From positions 4,030,001 through 4,094,000 of the forward strand of contig NZ_JASGIV010000001.1 of assembly GCF_047654805.1 (NCBI RefSeq): a DNA stretch of 64,000 nucleotides, read 5' to 3'. The notes below the pieces were generated by a model. It was not told where the DNA came from, did no database searches, and was given only the letters and a program-made list of their open reading frames with translations. The first letter of the stretch is position 1; each line of letters starts with the position of its first letter. Shown here piece by piece: positions 39,288 through 48,858 of this stretch. Both the position numbers and the translations under genes were made by a program. Origin of the DNA: Pelomonas sp047654805. GTDB taxonomy: Bacteria; Pseudomonadota; Gammaproteobacteria; Burkholderiales; Burkholderiaceae_C.

Positions 39288-40165
39288 TGGCTTGGTTCAA
39301 GAAGAGTACCGGCGCCGCAGCGACCAACGACTCGGTGCTGGGTGACAGCCACGCAGGCGGCCGCGCGGTGCGCCATCTGACTCCCATACGCTGGAGCGTC
39401 GCGGGCGCCCTGGTCGGCATCACCGGCGCGCTGATCGCCTTCGCCCCGGCGAGCTGGCTGGCCCGCGCGCTGGCCTCGGCAAGCGGCGAGCATTTCCTCA
39501 TCGTGGACACACGCGGCAGTGTCTGGAACGGCTCTGGTGTACTGGTGCTGACCGGCGGCGCGGGCAGCCGTGACGCGTCAGCCCTGCCAGGCCGCCTGCA
39601 TTGGACGATGAGCCTGAAGGGCATGGGCCTGCAACTCGCCGCCCGGCAGGACTGCTGCATCAACGGCGAACTGTTGCTGGGCATCAAGCCCGGCCTGGGT
39701 CGGCTCGCGGTCAGTGTCGACACCAAGGCCGACTGGCTGGCCCGCCTGCCGGCCGACCTGTTGTCGGGCCTGGGGACGCCCTGGAACACGCTGCAGCTGA
39801 GTGGTTCTCTGCGGCTCTCGGCCCGGGAGCTGAGGCTGGAGTCGGCGCAAGGTCGCTGGCGCCAGTTCGGGGAGCTGCAGCTGGAGCTGCTCAACCTGTC
39901 CTCGCGCGTGTCCACCGTGGCCCCGCTGGGCAGCTACCGCCTCAACCTGGCGGCCGACCCGGCCAGTCCAGGTGTCAGCACGTTGCACCTCTCCACGCTG
40001 GAAGGCGCACTGCAGCTCTCAGGCATGGGCACGCTGAACGCGGGCGGCAGGAGCCGCTTTACCGGCGAGGCCAGTGCTGCGCCGGGCCGCGAGGAAGCGC
40101 TGAACAACTTGCTGAACATCATCGGACGCCGCCAAGGGGCGCGCTCCGTCTTGACGATCGGATGA
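39287..40165 (+). CDS. gspN: Type II secretion protein GspN
   Basis: 292 residues with one N-terminal membrane helix (about 35-62) and a periplasmic beta-rich domain containing VWNGSGVLVLTG and WTMSLKGMGLQL, consistent with the GspN family. GspN is not universal in type II systems and its role is poorly defined. The ATG overlaps the gspM stop (TGATG) and its own stop overlaps the gspD start. Confidence 0.9.
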   Translation: MAWFKKSTGAAATNDSVLGDSHAGGRAVRHLTPIRWSVAGALVGITGALIAFAPASWLARALASASGEHFLIVDTRGSVWNGSGVLVLTGGAGSRDASALPGRLHWTMSLKGMGLQLAARQDCCINGELLLGIKPGLGRLAVSVDTKADWLARLPADLLSGLGTPWNTLQLSGSLRLSARELRLESAQGRWRQFGELQLELLNLSSRVSTVAPLGSYRLNLAADPASPGVSTLHLSTLEGALQLSGMGTLNAGGRSRFTGEASAAPGREEALNNLLNIIGRRQGARSVLTIG

Positions 40166-42390
40166 TCATGAATCTCCAACGCACCGCCACGGCCCTCGCC
40201 GCAATGTTGCTGGCGACCAGCAGCGCGTTCGCCCAGCCCGACGGCACTACCGTCCAGCGCGGCAAGCAGACCGGCCCCGCCGTCAAGGCCAGCTCGCTCG
40301 TCACGCTGAATTTCGTCAACGCCGACATCGAGGCCGTGACCCGTGCCATCGGCGTGATGCTGAACCGCCAGATCATCATCGATCCACGTGTCAAGGGCAC
40401 GATCACTGTCTATAGCGAGCAGCCTGTGTCGGTGGCCGAGGCCTACCGCAACTACTTGGCCGCGCTGCGCGGCCTGAGCTTCACCGTCGTCGAGGCGGCG
40501 GGGTTCCTGAAGGTGCTGCCCGAGCCCGATGCCAAGCTTCAGGCCGGCTCTGTGGCCGTCGAGACCAGCAACGTACGCGGCGACCAGATCCTGACGCAGA
40601 TCTTCCGCATCCAGCACGAGAACGCCAACAACCTGGTGGCCGTGCTGCGCCCATTGATCAGCCCCAACAACACCATCAACGCCAACCCGGGCAACAACAG
40701 CCTCGTCATCACCGACTACGCTGACAACCTGCAGCGCATGGCCAAGATCATCGCGGCCATGGACACGCCGGGCACCAGCGACATCGAGATCGTGCCGCTG
40801 AAGCATGCCGTCGCGGCAGACCTCGCGCCACTGGTGCAGCGGCTGGCCGATGGAGGCAGCACCAATGTCGCAGCAGCCGTGCCAGGGCAAAGCAGCAGCG
40901 CAGTCAACGTGCTGGTGGATCCGCGCTCCAACGGCCTCATCCTGCGTGCCAGCAACCCCGCCCGCCTGGCGGCCGTGCGGTCCATGGTCGACAAGCTGGA
41001 CCAGCCCAGTGCCGACGGTGGCAACAACATCCGCGTCGTCTACTTGAAGAATGCCGATGCGGTGAAGCTCGCCACGGTGCTGCGCGCGGCCTTCGGCGCA
41101 ACGGCATCGGGTAGCAGCAGCACCAGCAGCAATTCACCCGGCACCTCCAGCTTGGCGGGCACCAACGCGCTGGGTGCAACGAACCAGTCGCTGACCGGCA
41201 CAACGGCGAACGCCAACAGCAACGCCGGCGGCATGAGCTCCGCCGCCGCTACCTCGCCGCTGTCGCAGTCCGCCGGCCCGTCCACCGGTGGCTTCGTGCA
41301 GGCCGACCCTTCGACGAATTCGCTGATCATCACGGCGCCTGAGCCGCTTTACCGCCAGGTGCGGGCCGTCATCGAGCAACTCGATGCCCGCCGCGCCCAG
41401 GTCTACGTCGAATCGATGATCGTCAAGATCGACAACAGTAAGGCGGGCCAGTTCGGCGTGCAATGGCAGAACCTGATCGGCACCAAGGGTGACCAGGTGG
41501 CCGGCCTGAGCGGCACCAACTTCGGCTCCGGCCTGAGCAACATCCTCAACCTCATCGCGGCGGGCTCCGGCAACAGCACGTCCATCGGCACGGCACTGTC
41601 GAGCAGCAGCCTGCCCACCGGCTTCAACCTGGGCCTCGTGGGCAAGATTAACGGCACGTACTCGATCGGCGCGCTGGCCAATTTCTTCGAGAGCCAGAGT
41701 GGCGCCAACGTACTGTCCACGCCCAACCTCGTCTCACTGGACAACGAGGAGGCTCGCATCGTCATCGGCCAGAACGTGCCCTTCGTGACCGGCTCCTACG
41801 CAAGCTCGGGCACGACGACCGGCGGCACGGTCAACCCCTTCACCACGGTGGACCGCAAGGACGTCGGCCTGACGCTGAGGGTCAAGAGCCAGATTGGCGA
41901 GGGCGGCACCGTGCGCATGGCTGTCTACCAGGAAAACTCCGCCGTGGTTCCCGGCTCCAACGGCACGACCGGCCCCACCCTGGACAAGAGCGCCATCGAG
42001 ACCAGCGTGGTCGTCGACGATGGCGAGATCATCGTGCTCGGCGGCCTGCTGAAGGACGAGTACACCGACGGCGACGACGGCGTACCGGGCCTGTCCAAGA
42101 TCCCGCTGATCGGCAACCTGTTCAGCAGCAAGAACCGCAAGCGCGTGAAGACCAACCTGATGGTATTCCTGCGCCCCGTCGTCATGCGCAGTGCAGACAG
42201 CGCGAACCAGCTCACGCTGGATCGCTACCAGAGCATCCGCGCCGTGCAGCAGGGAAGCCTGCCGCAGAAGAGCCTGCTCCTGCCCGACACCGGCGCGCCG
42301 CTGCTGCCCGAGCCCAAGGCATCGTCACCGGACAAGGCCATGCCGCAGTCATCGCTGCAACCGCCCGTGCAGCAACAAACGCCACAGTGA
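40162..42390 (+). CDS. gspD: Type II secretion secretin GspD
   Basis: 742 residues. Signal peptide (ATSSAFAQ), N0 domain (LVTLNFVNADIEAVTRAIG), N1-N3 domains, a Ser/Asn/Gly-rich insert in N3 (about 320-370) and the C-terminal secretin core with VPLIGNLFSSKNR-like VPGLSKIPLIGNLF. The tail is Pro/Gln-rich. It forms the outer-membrane channel. The start ATGATCATG offers two ATGs; the first overlaps the gspN stop (ATGA). Confidence 0.95.
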   Translation: MIMNLQRTATALAAMLLATSSAFAQPDGTTVQRGKQTGPAVKASSLVTLNFVNADIEAVTRAIGVMLNRQIIIDPRVKGTITVYSEQPVSVAEAYRNYLAALRGLSFTVVEAAGFLKVLPEPDAKLQAGSVAVETSNVRGDQILTQIFRIQHENANNLVAVLRPLISPNNTINANPGNNSLVITDYADNLQRMAKIIAAMDTPGTSDIEIVPLKHAVAADLAPLVQRLADGGSTNVAAAVPGQSSSAVNVLVDPRSNGLILRASNPARLAAVRSMVDKLDQPSADGGNNIRVVYLKNADAVKLATVLRAAFGATASGSSSTSSNSPGTSSLAGTNALGATNQSLTGTTANANSNAGGMSSAAATSPLSQSAGPSTGGFVQADPSTNSLIITAPEPLYRQVRAVIEQLDARRAQVYVESMIVKIDNSKAGQFGVQWQNLIGTKGDQVAGLSGTNFGSGLSNILNLIAAGSGNSTSIGTALSSSSLPTGFNLGLVGKINGTYSIGALANFFESQSGANVLSTPNLVSLDNEEARIVIGQNVPFVTGSYASSGTTTGGTVNPFTTVDRKDVGLTLRVKSQIGEGGTVRMAVYQENSAVVPGSNGTTGPTLDKSAIETSVVVDDGEIIVLGGLLKDEYTDGDDGVPGLSKIPLIGNLFSSKNRKRVKTNLMVFLRPVVMRSADSANQLTLDRYQSIRAVQQGSLPQKSLLLPDTGAPLLPEPKASSPDKAMPQSSLQPPVQQQTPQ

Positions 42391-42396
42391 CGCCCC

Positions 42397-43821
42397 ATGG
42401 CCGCGACCCGTCATCCCCTGCCCTATGCCTTCGCGAAGGCCAACTGCGTGCTGCTAGAGGACGACGGCGCAACGCTGACGCTGTGGGCGGCACCTGAGGT
42501 CGGCTGGGCCACGCTGTCCGAGGTGCAGCGCGTATACGCCGTGGACCGGCTCGAATCCGAGGCCGCAAACTCGCTGATAGATCGCATCAACGCAGCCTAT
42601 GCCGGCAGCGAGAGCAGCGCGGCCGTCGTCGTCGGCGAGGTGGAGAGCGCCGTGGATCTGTCGCGCATGATGCAGGACCTGCCCGCCGTGGAGGACTTGC
42701 TCGAAGCCGCCAACGATGCACCCATCATCCGCATGCTGAACGCGCTGCTGACGCAGGCAGCCAAGGACGGCGCGAGCGACATCCACATCGAACCCTATGA
42801 GCGCAGCAGCTCCGTGCGTTTCCGCGTCGACGGCACGCTGCGCGAGGTAGTGCAGCCGAATCGGGCGCTGCACGCCGCGCTGATCTCGCGGCTGAAGATC
42901 ATGGCCGAGCTGGACATCGCCGAGAAGCGCCTGCCGCAGGACGGCCGCATCTCGCTGCGCATCGGCGGGCGTGCCATCGACGTGCGCGTGTCCACGCTTC
43001 CCTCGGCCCACGGCGAGCGCGCCGTGCTGCGTCTGCTGGACAAGAGCGAGTCCAAGTTCACTCTCGAAGGCCTGGGCATGGACGGCCAGGTGCTCGGCGC
43101 CTTCAAGAAGCTGGTGCAGCAGCCTCACGGGATCGTCCTCGTCACCGGCCCCACGGGCTCTGGCAAGACGACCTCGCTATATGCATCGCTGCAGACCGTG
43201 GACACCGGCACCACCAACGTATTGACGGTGGAAGATCCCATCGAATACGAGTTGCCCGGCATCGGCCAGACCCAGGTCAACGGCAAGATCGACCTGAGCT
43301 TCGCCAAGGCGCTGCGCGCCATCCTGCGCCAGGACCCGGACGTCATCATGATCGGAGAGATCCGTGACTATGAGACCGCGCAGATCGCCATCCAGGCCTC
43401 GCTGACCGGCCACCTAGTGCTGGCCACGCTGCACACCAACGATGCTCCCAGCGCCGTCACGCGCCTGACCGACATGGGCGTGGAACCCTTCCTGCTGTCG
43501 TCATCGCTCTTGGGCGTGCTGGCCCAGCGCCTGGTGCGCCGGCTGTGCCCGGCGTGCAAGCGCCAGGACGAGCAGGGGCACTGGCATCCCGTGGGCTGCG
43601 AGGTCTGCGGCCATACCGGCTACAAGGGTCGCACGGGTGTCTACGAGCTGATGGTGGCTGATGACGCCGTTCGCAGCCTCATCCACAACCGTGCCCCAGA
43701 GAGCCAGTTGCAGGCCGCTGCCGCGGCCAACGGCCTGCGGTCAATGCGCGAGGACGGCGAGCGGCTTATTAACGCCGGCGTCACGTCGCTGGAAGAGGTT
43801 CTCCGCGTGACGCGGGAATAA
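42397..43821 (+). CDS. gspE: Type II secretion ATPase GspE
   Basis: 474 residues. Cytoplasmic hexameric ATPase that drives pseudopilus growth. Walker A GPTGSGKT at 251-258, Asp box, Walker B (PDVIMIGEIRD) and the His box (ATLHTNDAPS) are intact, as is the zinc-binding tetracysteine module C384/C387/C401/C404. The start is 6 bp after gspD. Confidence 0.97.
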   Translation: MAATRHPLPYAFAKANCVLLEDDGATLTLWAAPEVGWATLSEVQRVYAVDRLESEAANSLIDRINAAYAGSESSAAVVVGEVESAVDLSRMMQDLPAVEDLLEAANDAPIIRMLNALLTQAAKDGASDIHIEPYERSSSVRFRVDGTLREVVQPNRALHAALISRLKIMAELDIAEKRLPQDGRISLRIGGRAIDVRVSTLPSAHGERAVLRLLDKSESKFTLEGLGMDGQVLGAFKKLVQQPHGIVLVTGPTGSGKTTSLYASLQTVDTGTTNVLTVEDPIEYELPGIGQTQVNGKIDLSFAKALRAILRQDPDVIMIGEIRDYETAQIAIQASLTGHLVLATLHTNDAPSAVTRLTDMGVEPFLLSSSLLGVLAQRLVRRLCPACKRQDEQGHWHPVGCEVCGHTGYKGRTGVYELMVADDAVRSLIHNRAPESQLQAAAAANGLRSMREDGERLINAGVTSLEEVLRVTRE

Positions 43822-43824
43822 GCC

Positions 43825-45036
43825 GTGCCCGCCTACAAGTACGAAGCCCTCACCGACGCCGGCCGCCAGACCAACGGCCTGATCGAAGCCGACAACCCGC
43901 GCGCCGCGCGCGCCGCCGTGCGCGCGCAAGGCTTCACGCCGCTGTCCATTGAGTTGGTGCAGCAGCACGGCACCCAGGAAGGCAGCCGCTTCACCCGCCG
44001 CGTATTCGGCCCGACGGCCCTGGCAGTCTGGACACGCCAGCTCGCCGGCCTCGTCGGCTCAGGCCTGCCCATCGAGCGCGCGCTGACGGCGCTCGCCGAC
44101 GAGAGCGAGGACACCAAGCAGCGTGAGCTCATCAGCCAGCTCAAGGCTGAGGTCAACGCTGGCTCGCCTTTCGCCCGTGCCCTGGCCACGGCGCCGCGCG
44201 AGTTCGACGACGTTTTTCGCGGTGTCGTCGCCGCCGGCGAGCAAAGCGGCGCGCTGGGCCAGGTGCTGGAGAAGCTGGCCGACGACCTGGAGGAGCGCCA
44301 GGACCTGAAAGCCAAGCTCGTCGGCGCCATGGCCTACCCGGCCATCGTTTCGCTGATCTCCGTGTTCATCGTCATCTTCCTGGTCACCTATGTCGTGCCG
44401 CAGATCGCGACGGTGTTCACCAGCTCCAAGCGCACGCTGCCCGCGCTGACCATCGCGATGCTTGCCATCAGCGACTTCGTGCGCGCCTGGGGATGGGCCA
44501 TGCTGGCCGCACTGGCCGGAGCGGGCGTGGCGCTCCGCTTCGCGCTGAAGGCCCCGGCCTTCCGGCTGCGTTTCGACGCAGGCATCCTGGGCCTGCCGTT
44601 GATCGGGCGTCTGGCGCGGGGCTACAACGCGGCGCGCTTCGCCGGCACGCTGGCCATGCTCGCCGGTGCCGGCGTGCCTATCCTGAAGGCACTGCAGGCA
44701 GCGGCCGAGACGCTGTCCAACCGTGCCATGCAGGCCGATGCGCTGGATGCGCTGGTGCAAGTGCGTGAGGGCGCACCGCTGGGATCAGCGCTGGCGGGCA
44801 AGAAGCGCTTCCCTGGAATCCTGGCCATGTTTGCGCGCCTGGGCGAACAGACCGGCCAGTTGCCCGAGATGCTGGGGCGCGCCGCTCGCCAGTTGGGCGT
44901 TGAGGTGCAGCGCCGCTCCATGGCCGCGGCCACACTGCTGGAGCCTCTGCTCATCGTCGCGATGGGCGCGGTGGTGCTGCTGATCGTGCTGGCGGTGCTG
45001 CTGCCGATCATTCAGCTCAACACCTGGGTGAAATAG
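43825..45036 (+). CDS. gspF: Type II secretion inner-membrane platform protein GspF
   Basis: 403 residues starting at GTG (MPAYKYEALTDAGR, the family N-terminus). Two GspF cytoplasmic domains alternate with three membrane helices (about 165-190, 215-240 and 370-397). It is the polytopic core that GspE turns. It is the last gene of the gsp operon and lies 3 bp after gspE. Confidence 0.96.
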   Translation: MPAYKYEALTDAGRQTNGLIEADNPRAARAAVRAQGFTPLSIELVQQHGTQEGSRFTRRVFGPTALAVWTRQLAGLVGSGLPIERALTALADESEDTKQRELISQLKAEVNAGSPFARALATAPREFDDVFRGVVAAGEQSGALGQVLEKLADDLEERQDLKAKLVGAMAYPAIVSLISVFIVIFLVTYVVPQIATVFTSSKRTLPALTIAMLAISDFVRAWGWAMLAALAGAGVALRFALKAPAFRLRFDAGILGLPLIGRLARGYNAARFAGTLAMLAGAGVPILKALQAAAETLSNRAMQADALDALVQVREGAPLGSALAGKKRFPGILAMFARLGEQTGQLPEMLGRAARQLGVEVQRRSMAAATLLEPLLIVAMGAVVLLIVLAVLLPIIQLNTWVK

Positions 45037-45042
45037 CCCACT

Positions 45043-45057
45043 GCCGGCTGCGCCGGC
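45043..45057 (+). terminator. GC hairpin after gspF
   Basis: GCCGGC on both arms with a 3-base loop, 7 bp past the gspF stop. No T-run, so only a candidate. The rest of 45058-45192 shows no gene. Confidence 0.35.
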
Positions 45058-45192
45058 CATCAAGGGGCTGATTCCCGATAGATTCGATCCCGCAGGAACA
45101 CCCTTGTGAGGGGCAGTGCCAGCGGTCCCACGCGGCCTGCAAGGCCCCCGGCTGTCCGGCGTGGCCGGGTCGGCACGAGTCGCTGGATGGGA

Positions 45193-45213
45193 TGCCGCGC
45201 CGTGAGCGCGGCA
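45193..45213. terminator. GC hairpin before the chemoreceptor stop
   Basis: TGCCGCGC, a 5-base loop and GCGCGGCA form a perfect 8-bp stem between the convergent gspF and chemoreceptor genes. It lacks a T-run. Confidence 0.45.
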
Positions 45214-45217
45214 CTGC

Positions 45218-46777
45218 TCAGCTCAGGCGGAACGTCGCAACGACGGTGCTGAGGCGGTTGGCCTGCTCCTTCAGACTCTCGGCGGCGGCGGTGGATTCCT
45301 CGACAAGGGCGGCGTTCTGCTGCGTCATCTTGTCAAGCTCGGCCACGGCCTGGTTGATCTGGCCGATGCCCTGGCTCTGCTCGCCGGCAGCCGTACTGAT
45401 CTCGCCCACGATGTCAGTCACGCGCTGCACGCTGTCGACGATCTCGGTCATGGTCTGGCCCGCATCGCCGACGAGGCGCGAGCCGGCTTCGACCCGGTCG
45501 ACACTCGCGCCGATCAGCGTCTTTATCTCCTTGGCAGCCTCGGCGCTGCGCTGCGCCAGCGTGCGCACCTCGCCCGCGACAACCGCGAAGCCCCGTCCCT
45601 GCTCGCCGGCGCGGGCCGCTTCCACGGCCGCGTTCAGCGCCAGGATGTTGGTCTGGAAGGCGATGCCGTCGATGGTGCCGATGATGTCGCCGATCTTCTG
45701 GCTGGACTGATGGATCTCGGTCATCGTGTTGACGACCTCGGCCACAACGCTGCCGCCGCGCCGGGCAACGTCGGCTGCGGAACCGGTCAGTTGGTTGGCC
45801 TGGGCGGCCGAATCGGCACTCTGGCGTACGGTGCTGGTCAGCTCCTCCATCGCGCTGGCCGTCTCCTCCAGATTGGAGGCCGTCTGCTCGGTGCGGGCGC
45901 TGAGGTCCTGATTGCCGGTCGCGATCTGGGTGCTGGCCGTGGAGATGTTGTCCACGACTACGCGCACTTCCTGCAGCGCGCCGCGCAAGGCCTCGCGCAT
46001 CGCGTCGATGGCACGCAGCAGCTGGCCGGTCTCGTCATTGCGATAGTGGCGCTGTGGCTCACCGGTCAGGTCCATGTCGGCGATCGAACGGGCCGCGCGC
46101 TCGGCCTCGCGCAGCGGGCCGGTGATGCCGCGCGTCAGCACGACGCTCAGCGCAATGCCGGTCAGCAGCGCCAATGCCGTGCACCCCACGAGCAGCCACA
46201 CGGTGCGCGTGCGCAGCGCCTCGACGCGGCTCGCCGAAGCATCCAATTGCTCGCGCTGGCGGGCCACGAGGTCGGTGACACCGTCCAGGTAACTCTTGGA
46301 CGTGGGCTCGAACCGCTCCGCGAAGAGCTTGGCCGCGCCTTCCGCGTCACCCGCCTTCTTGGCCTTGCTGACCTCTTCGCGCGCCGCCAGGTAGGTCTTG
46401 CGCAGTTCACCGATGCGGGCGAACAACTCCTTTTCCTCGGGGCTGTCCAGCGCCGCTTCGATCAGCTTCTGCAGATCGTTGGTCTGTGCGATGGACGATG
46501 CCGTGGCCGGCGCGAAGTACTCGATCAGCGACGCGTCGCTGCTCTTGGCGATGGCAGCAGCGCGCTGCACGCCGGAAGTCGTGTGGCGAAGCCAGTCGGT
46601 GGCGGCACGCTCCACCTTCAGGCTGTTGTTCAGCATGTCTTCCACCTCTGAACCCAGCGAGCGCAGCTGCCAGACCGCCACGAGACTGCTGAATACCGAG
46701 AGGCCAAGAATGCAGGACAACACCAGCGCGAGCCGGCGGCCGATGGAGCCCGTGCGGGCGATGGGTGTGGATGACAT
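45218..46777 (-). CDS. Methyl-accepting chemotaxis protein
   Basis: 519 residues. Membrane helices at about 14-36 and 190-212 bracket a periplasmic four-helix-bundle-type sensor of about 150 residues. Then a HAMP domain (about 213-265) and the signalling coiled coil with the conserved hairpin tip GIAFQTNILALNAAVEAARAG. The C-terminus (VVATFRLS) lacks the NWETF-like tether for CheR/CheB. The ligand is unknown. It is monocistronic; a sigma-28-like promoter lies upstream. Confidence 0.95.
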   Translation of the reverse strand: MSSTPIARTGSIGRRLALVLSCILGLSVFSSLVAVWQLRSLGSEVEDMLNNSLKVERAATDWLRHTTSGVQRAAAIAKSSDASLIEYFAPATASSIAQTNDLQKLIEAALDSPEEKELFARIGELRKTYLAAREEVSKAKKAGDAEGAAKLFAERFEPTSKSYLDGVTDLVARQREQLDASASRVEALRTRTVWLLVGCTALALLTGIALSVVLTRGITGPLREAERAARSIADMDLTGEPQRHYRNDETGQLLRAIDAMREALRGALQEVRVVVDNISTASTQIATGNQDLSARTEQTASNLEETASAMEELTSTVRQSADSAAQANQLTGSAADVARRGGSVVAEVVNTMTEIHQSSQKIGDIIGTIDGIAFQTNILALNAAVEAARAGEQGRGFAVVAGEVRTLAQRSAEAAKEIKTLIGASVDRVEAGSRLVGDAGQTMTEIVDSVQRVTDIVGEISTAAGEQSQGIGQINQAVAELDKMTQQNAALVEESTAAAESLKEQANRLSTVVATFRLS

Positions 46778-46860
46778 GTAAAGCGCTCCCTTGGCCCGGC
46801 CCGCGGCATGCGGACGGATACAAACCCCGCATGTTCAGGGCGCCGCCCCCTGGTTTCCAT

Positions 46861-46887
46861 CTTTCGTCCAGGGTAAACCCTTCGTTA
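46861..46887 (-). promoter_or_regulatory. Candidate sigma-28 (FliA) promoter for the chemoreceptor
   Basis: On the minus strand TAAC, a 15-bp spacer and GACGAAAG, close to the FliA consensus TAAA-N15-GCCGATAA, about 84 bp before the start codon. Found by eye. Confidence 0.35.
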
Positions 46888-46952
46888 ACGCGGATTGCTG
46901 CACAGAATCCGCGCCAACGCAGCGGCACGACCCGCCCATATCATCGGCAGCC

Positions 46953-47840
46953 ATGCCAGCCAGCCTCAGTGGTCAACTCGTCGTGGCGATCTCGTCGCGC
47001 GCCCTCTTCGATTTCGAGGCCGAGAACCAGGTCTTCGAGGCCGAGGACGATCACGCCTACATGGCGCTGCAACAGCGCCTCCTCGACACGCCCGCCCAGC
47101 CCGGCGTGGCCTTCTCGCTGGTGAAGAAGCTCCTGGCCTTCAATGCTGGTGGTGTGCAGCGGGTTGAGGTGGTCGTGCTGTCGCGCAATGACCCCATCTC
47201 AGGCCTGCGCGTGTTCCGCTCGGCAGCCCACTACGGCCTCGCGGTGGAGCGCGGCGTGTTCACGCGCGGGGCGGCGCCATGGCGCTATCTGCGGCCGCTG
47301 TCGGCCCAGCTCTTCCTGTCAGCCAACGACGCCGACGTGCGGCAGGCGCTGGCGGCCGGCGTTGCCGCAGCGCGTGTGATGCCGCTGTCGCGCCAGGCCT
47401 CGGCCGAGCATCCAGATGAACTGCGCATCGCCTTCGACGGCGACGCCGTGCTGTTCTCCGACGAGGCCGAGCAGGTCTACCAGCGCGACGGCCTCGAAGC
47501 CTTCCGCGAGCACGAGAGCGAGCGCGCGCACCAGCCATTGCCAGCCGGGCCGTTCAAGCCGGTACTGGAAGCCCTGCACCGGCTGCAGCAGGCACCGGGC
47601 ATGCGCGTGCGCACGGCCCTGGTCACCGCGCGCAGCGCGCCGGCCCATGAGCGCGCCATCCGCACACTGATGGATTGGCAGATCGAGGTCGACGAGGCGA
47701 TGTTCCTCGGCGGCCTGGACAAGGGCGAGTTCCTGCGCGAGTTTGAGCCGGACTTCTTCTTCGACGATCAGCCCGGCCACGTCGAGAGCGCTGCAGCCCA
47801 TGTGCCGGCTGGCCAGGTCGCGGCGGGCATCGCAGCCTGA
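46953..47840 (+). CDS. Cytosolic 5'-nucleotidase (PF06189 family)
   Basis: 295 residues. Conserved segments of this family are clear: VVAISSRALFDFE near the N-terminus, FSLVKKLLAFN, VEVVVLSRNDPISGLRVF and LFLSANDADV, plus DFFFDDQPGH toward the C-terminus. These HAD-fold enzymes dephosphorylate nucleoside monophosphates. The ATG at 46953 is the first matching the family start; the frame upstream extends into the chemoreceptor promoter. Monocistronic. Confidence 0.88.
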   Translation: MPASLSGQLVVAISSRALFDFEAENQVFEAEDDHAYMALQQRLLDTPAQPGVAFSLVKKLLAFNAGGVQRVEVVVLSRNDPISGLRVFRSAAHYGLAVERGVFTRGAAPWRYLRPLSAQLFLSANDADVRQALAAGVAAARVMPLSRQASAEHPDELRIAFDGDAVLFSDEAEQVYQRDGLEAFREHESERAHQPLPAGPFKPVLEALHRLQQAPGMRVRTALVTARSAPAHERAIRTLMDWQIEVDEAMFLGGLDKGEFLREFEPDFFFDDQPGHVESAAAHVPAGQVAAGIAA

Positions 47841-47846
47841 AAACGC

Positions 47847-47870
47847 CGACGGCCCCGCGAGGGGCCGTCG
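47847..47870. terminator. Strong GC hairpin between the nucleotidase and the PEP-CTERM gene
   Basis: CGACGGCCCC and GGGGCCGTCG with a 4-base loop, a 10-bp stem between convergent genes. T-run is weak on both sides; probably bidirectional. Confidence 0.6.
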
Positions 47871-47893
47871 AACTAGATCGAAGCGGGGTCCGC

Positions 47894-48661
47894 TCAGGCG
47901 CGGCGACGGCGCGCCATGAAGCCGATGGCGCCGATGCCGGCCAGCAGCATCGCGTAGGTGCTGGGTTCAGGCACCGCAGCCGTGACGCTGAAGCTCAGGT
48001 TGTCGATGGCCAGACCATGGTCACTGCCAGCGTCGTTGACGTCGTTCCAGCGGATCCACAGCGTGTCGCCAGCCGCCCAGTTCGTGCTGATCGTGCCGCC
48101 CAGGTTGGCGCTCAGGCCAGCCACGTTGCCGTCCACGGCGGCGCCGGAGGCGGTGTTGACGATCGACTTCACGTCGAAGCCGGTGCCGGCATTGATCCAG
48201 GTCGTCACGCCTCCAAAGCTGCTGCCGAAACCGTACTGCACGGTCAGCTGTTGCACGGCGGTGTTGCCGCCATTGCGCCACTGCTCGCCGTCATAGTGCA
48301 GCGTGAAGCTGTCCAGCGCGGCGCCGCTGTTGTTCGTGAAGGCCAGGGCCAGAGTCGGGTTGGCCACCGTGCCGCTGGCGATGGTGCCCAGCGCGCGGTC
48401 GGCGGACAAACCGAAGCTGTAGGCAGCACCGGCGTTGTCGGTGCCGGTGCTGGCGCGGTAGGTGGTCAGCGCGGTCGTGCCGTTGAACAGGCTCCAGCCC
48501 GCCAGCGTACCGTCGTTCACCCAGGCGTTGGCCGTGCCGGTGGTCGCCAGACTGTCAAAGGTCTGGCCGTAGGTGAAAGCCGAGCTGCCCACCGACAGGC
48601 TGGCATGGGCGGACAGGGCGGCCAGCAGGCCAGCCGAGGCGATCAGGAACTTGGGGGACAT
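47894..48661 (-). CDS. PEP-CTERM sorting domain protein
   Basis: 255 residues. Signal peptide (LLAALSAHAS), a Ser/Thr/Gly/Asn-rich beta-type body typical of surface or matrix proteins, and the C-terminal tripartite signal VPEPSTYAMLLAGIGAIGF followed by ARRRRA. Exosortase cleaves such signals and links the protein to the exopolysaccharide matrix. No exosortase or EPS genes are in the window. Function of the body is unknown. The ATG at 48661 is followed by a normal signal peptide. Confidence 0.9.
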   Translation of the reverse strand: MSPKFLIASAGLLAALSAHASLSVGSSAFTYGQTFDSLATTGTANAWVNDGTLAGWSLFNGTTALTTYRASTGTDNAGAAYSFGLSADRALGTIASGTVANPTLALAFTNNSGAALDSFTLHYDGEQWRNGGNTAVQQLTVQYGFGSSFGGVTTWINAGTGFDVKSIVNTASGAAVDGNVAGLSANLGGTISTNWAAGDTLWIRWNDVNDAGSDHGLAIDNLSFSVTAAVPEPSTYAMLLAGIGAIGFMARRRRA

Positions 48662-48858
48662 GCGTGCGTTCTCCAGGGGCGTGTTGAAGGACAGGAAGAA
48701 CTTTGACTATCGCGTCAGAATGGGTCAATACGATGAATCCTGCCCCGCGAATCGGGGGTAGCGCCCACCGCTTCGGCCTGCCACGCGACCCCAGCGCCAT
48801 GACGAATCTCTGCCTCGTCTGGCCACAAGACAATCACGCCTCTTCGAGGAGACCCTGA

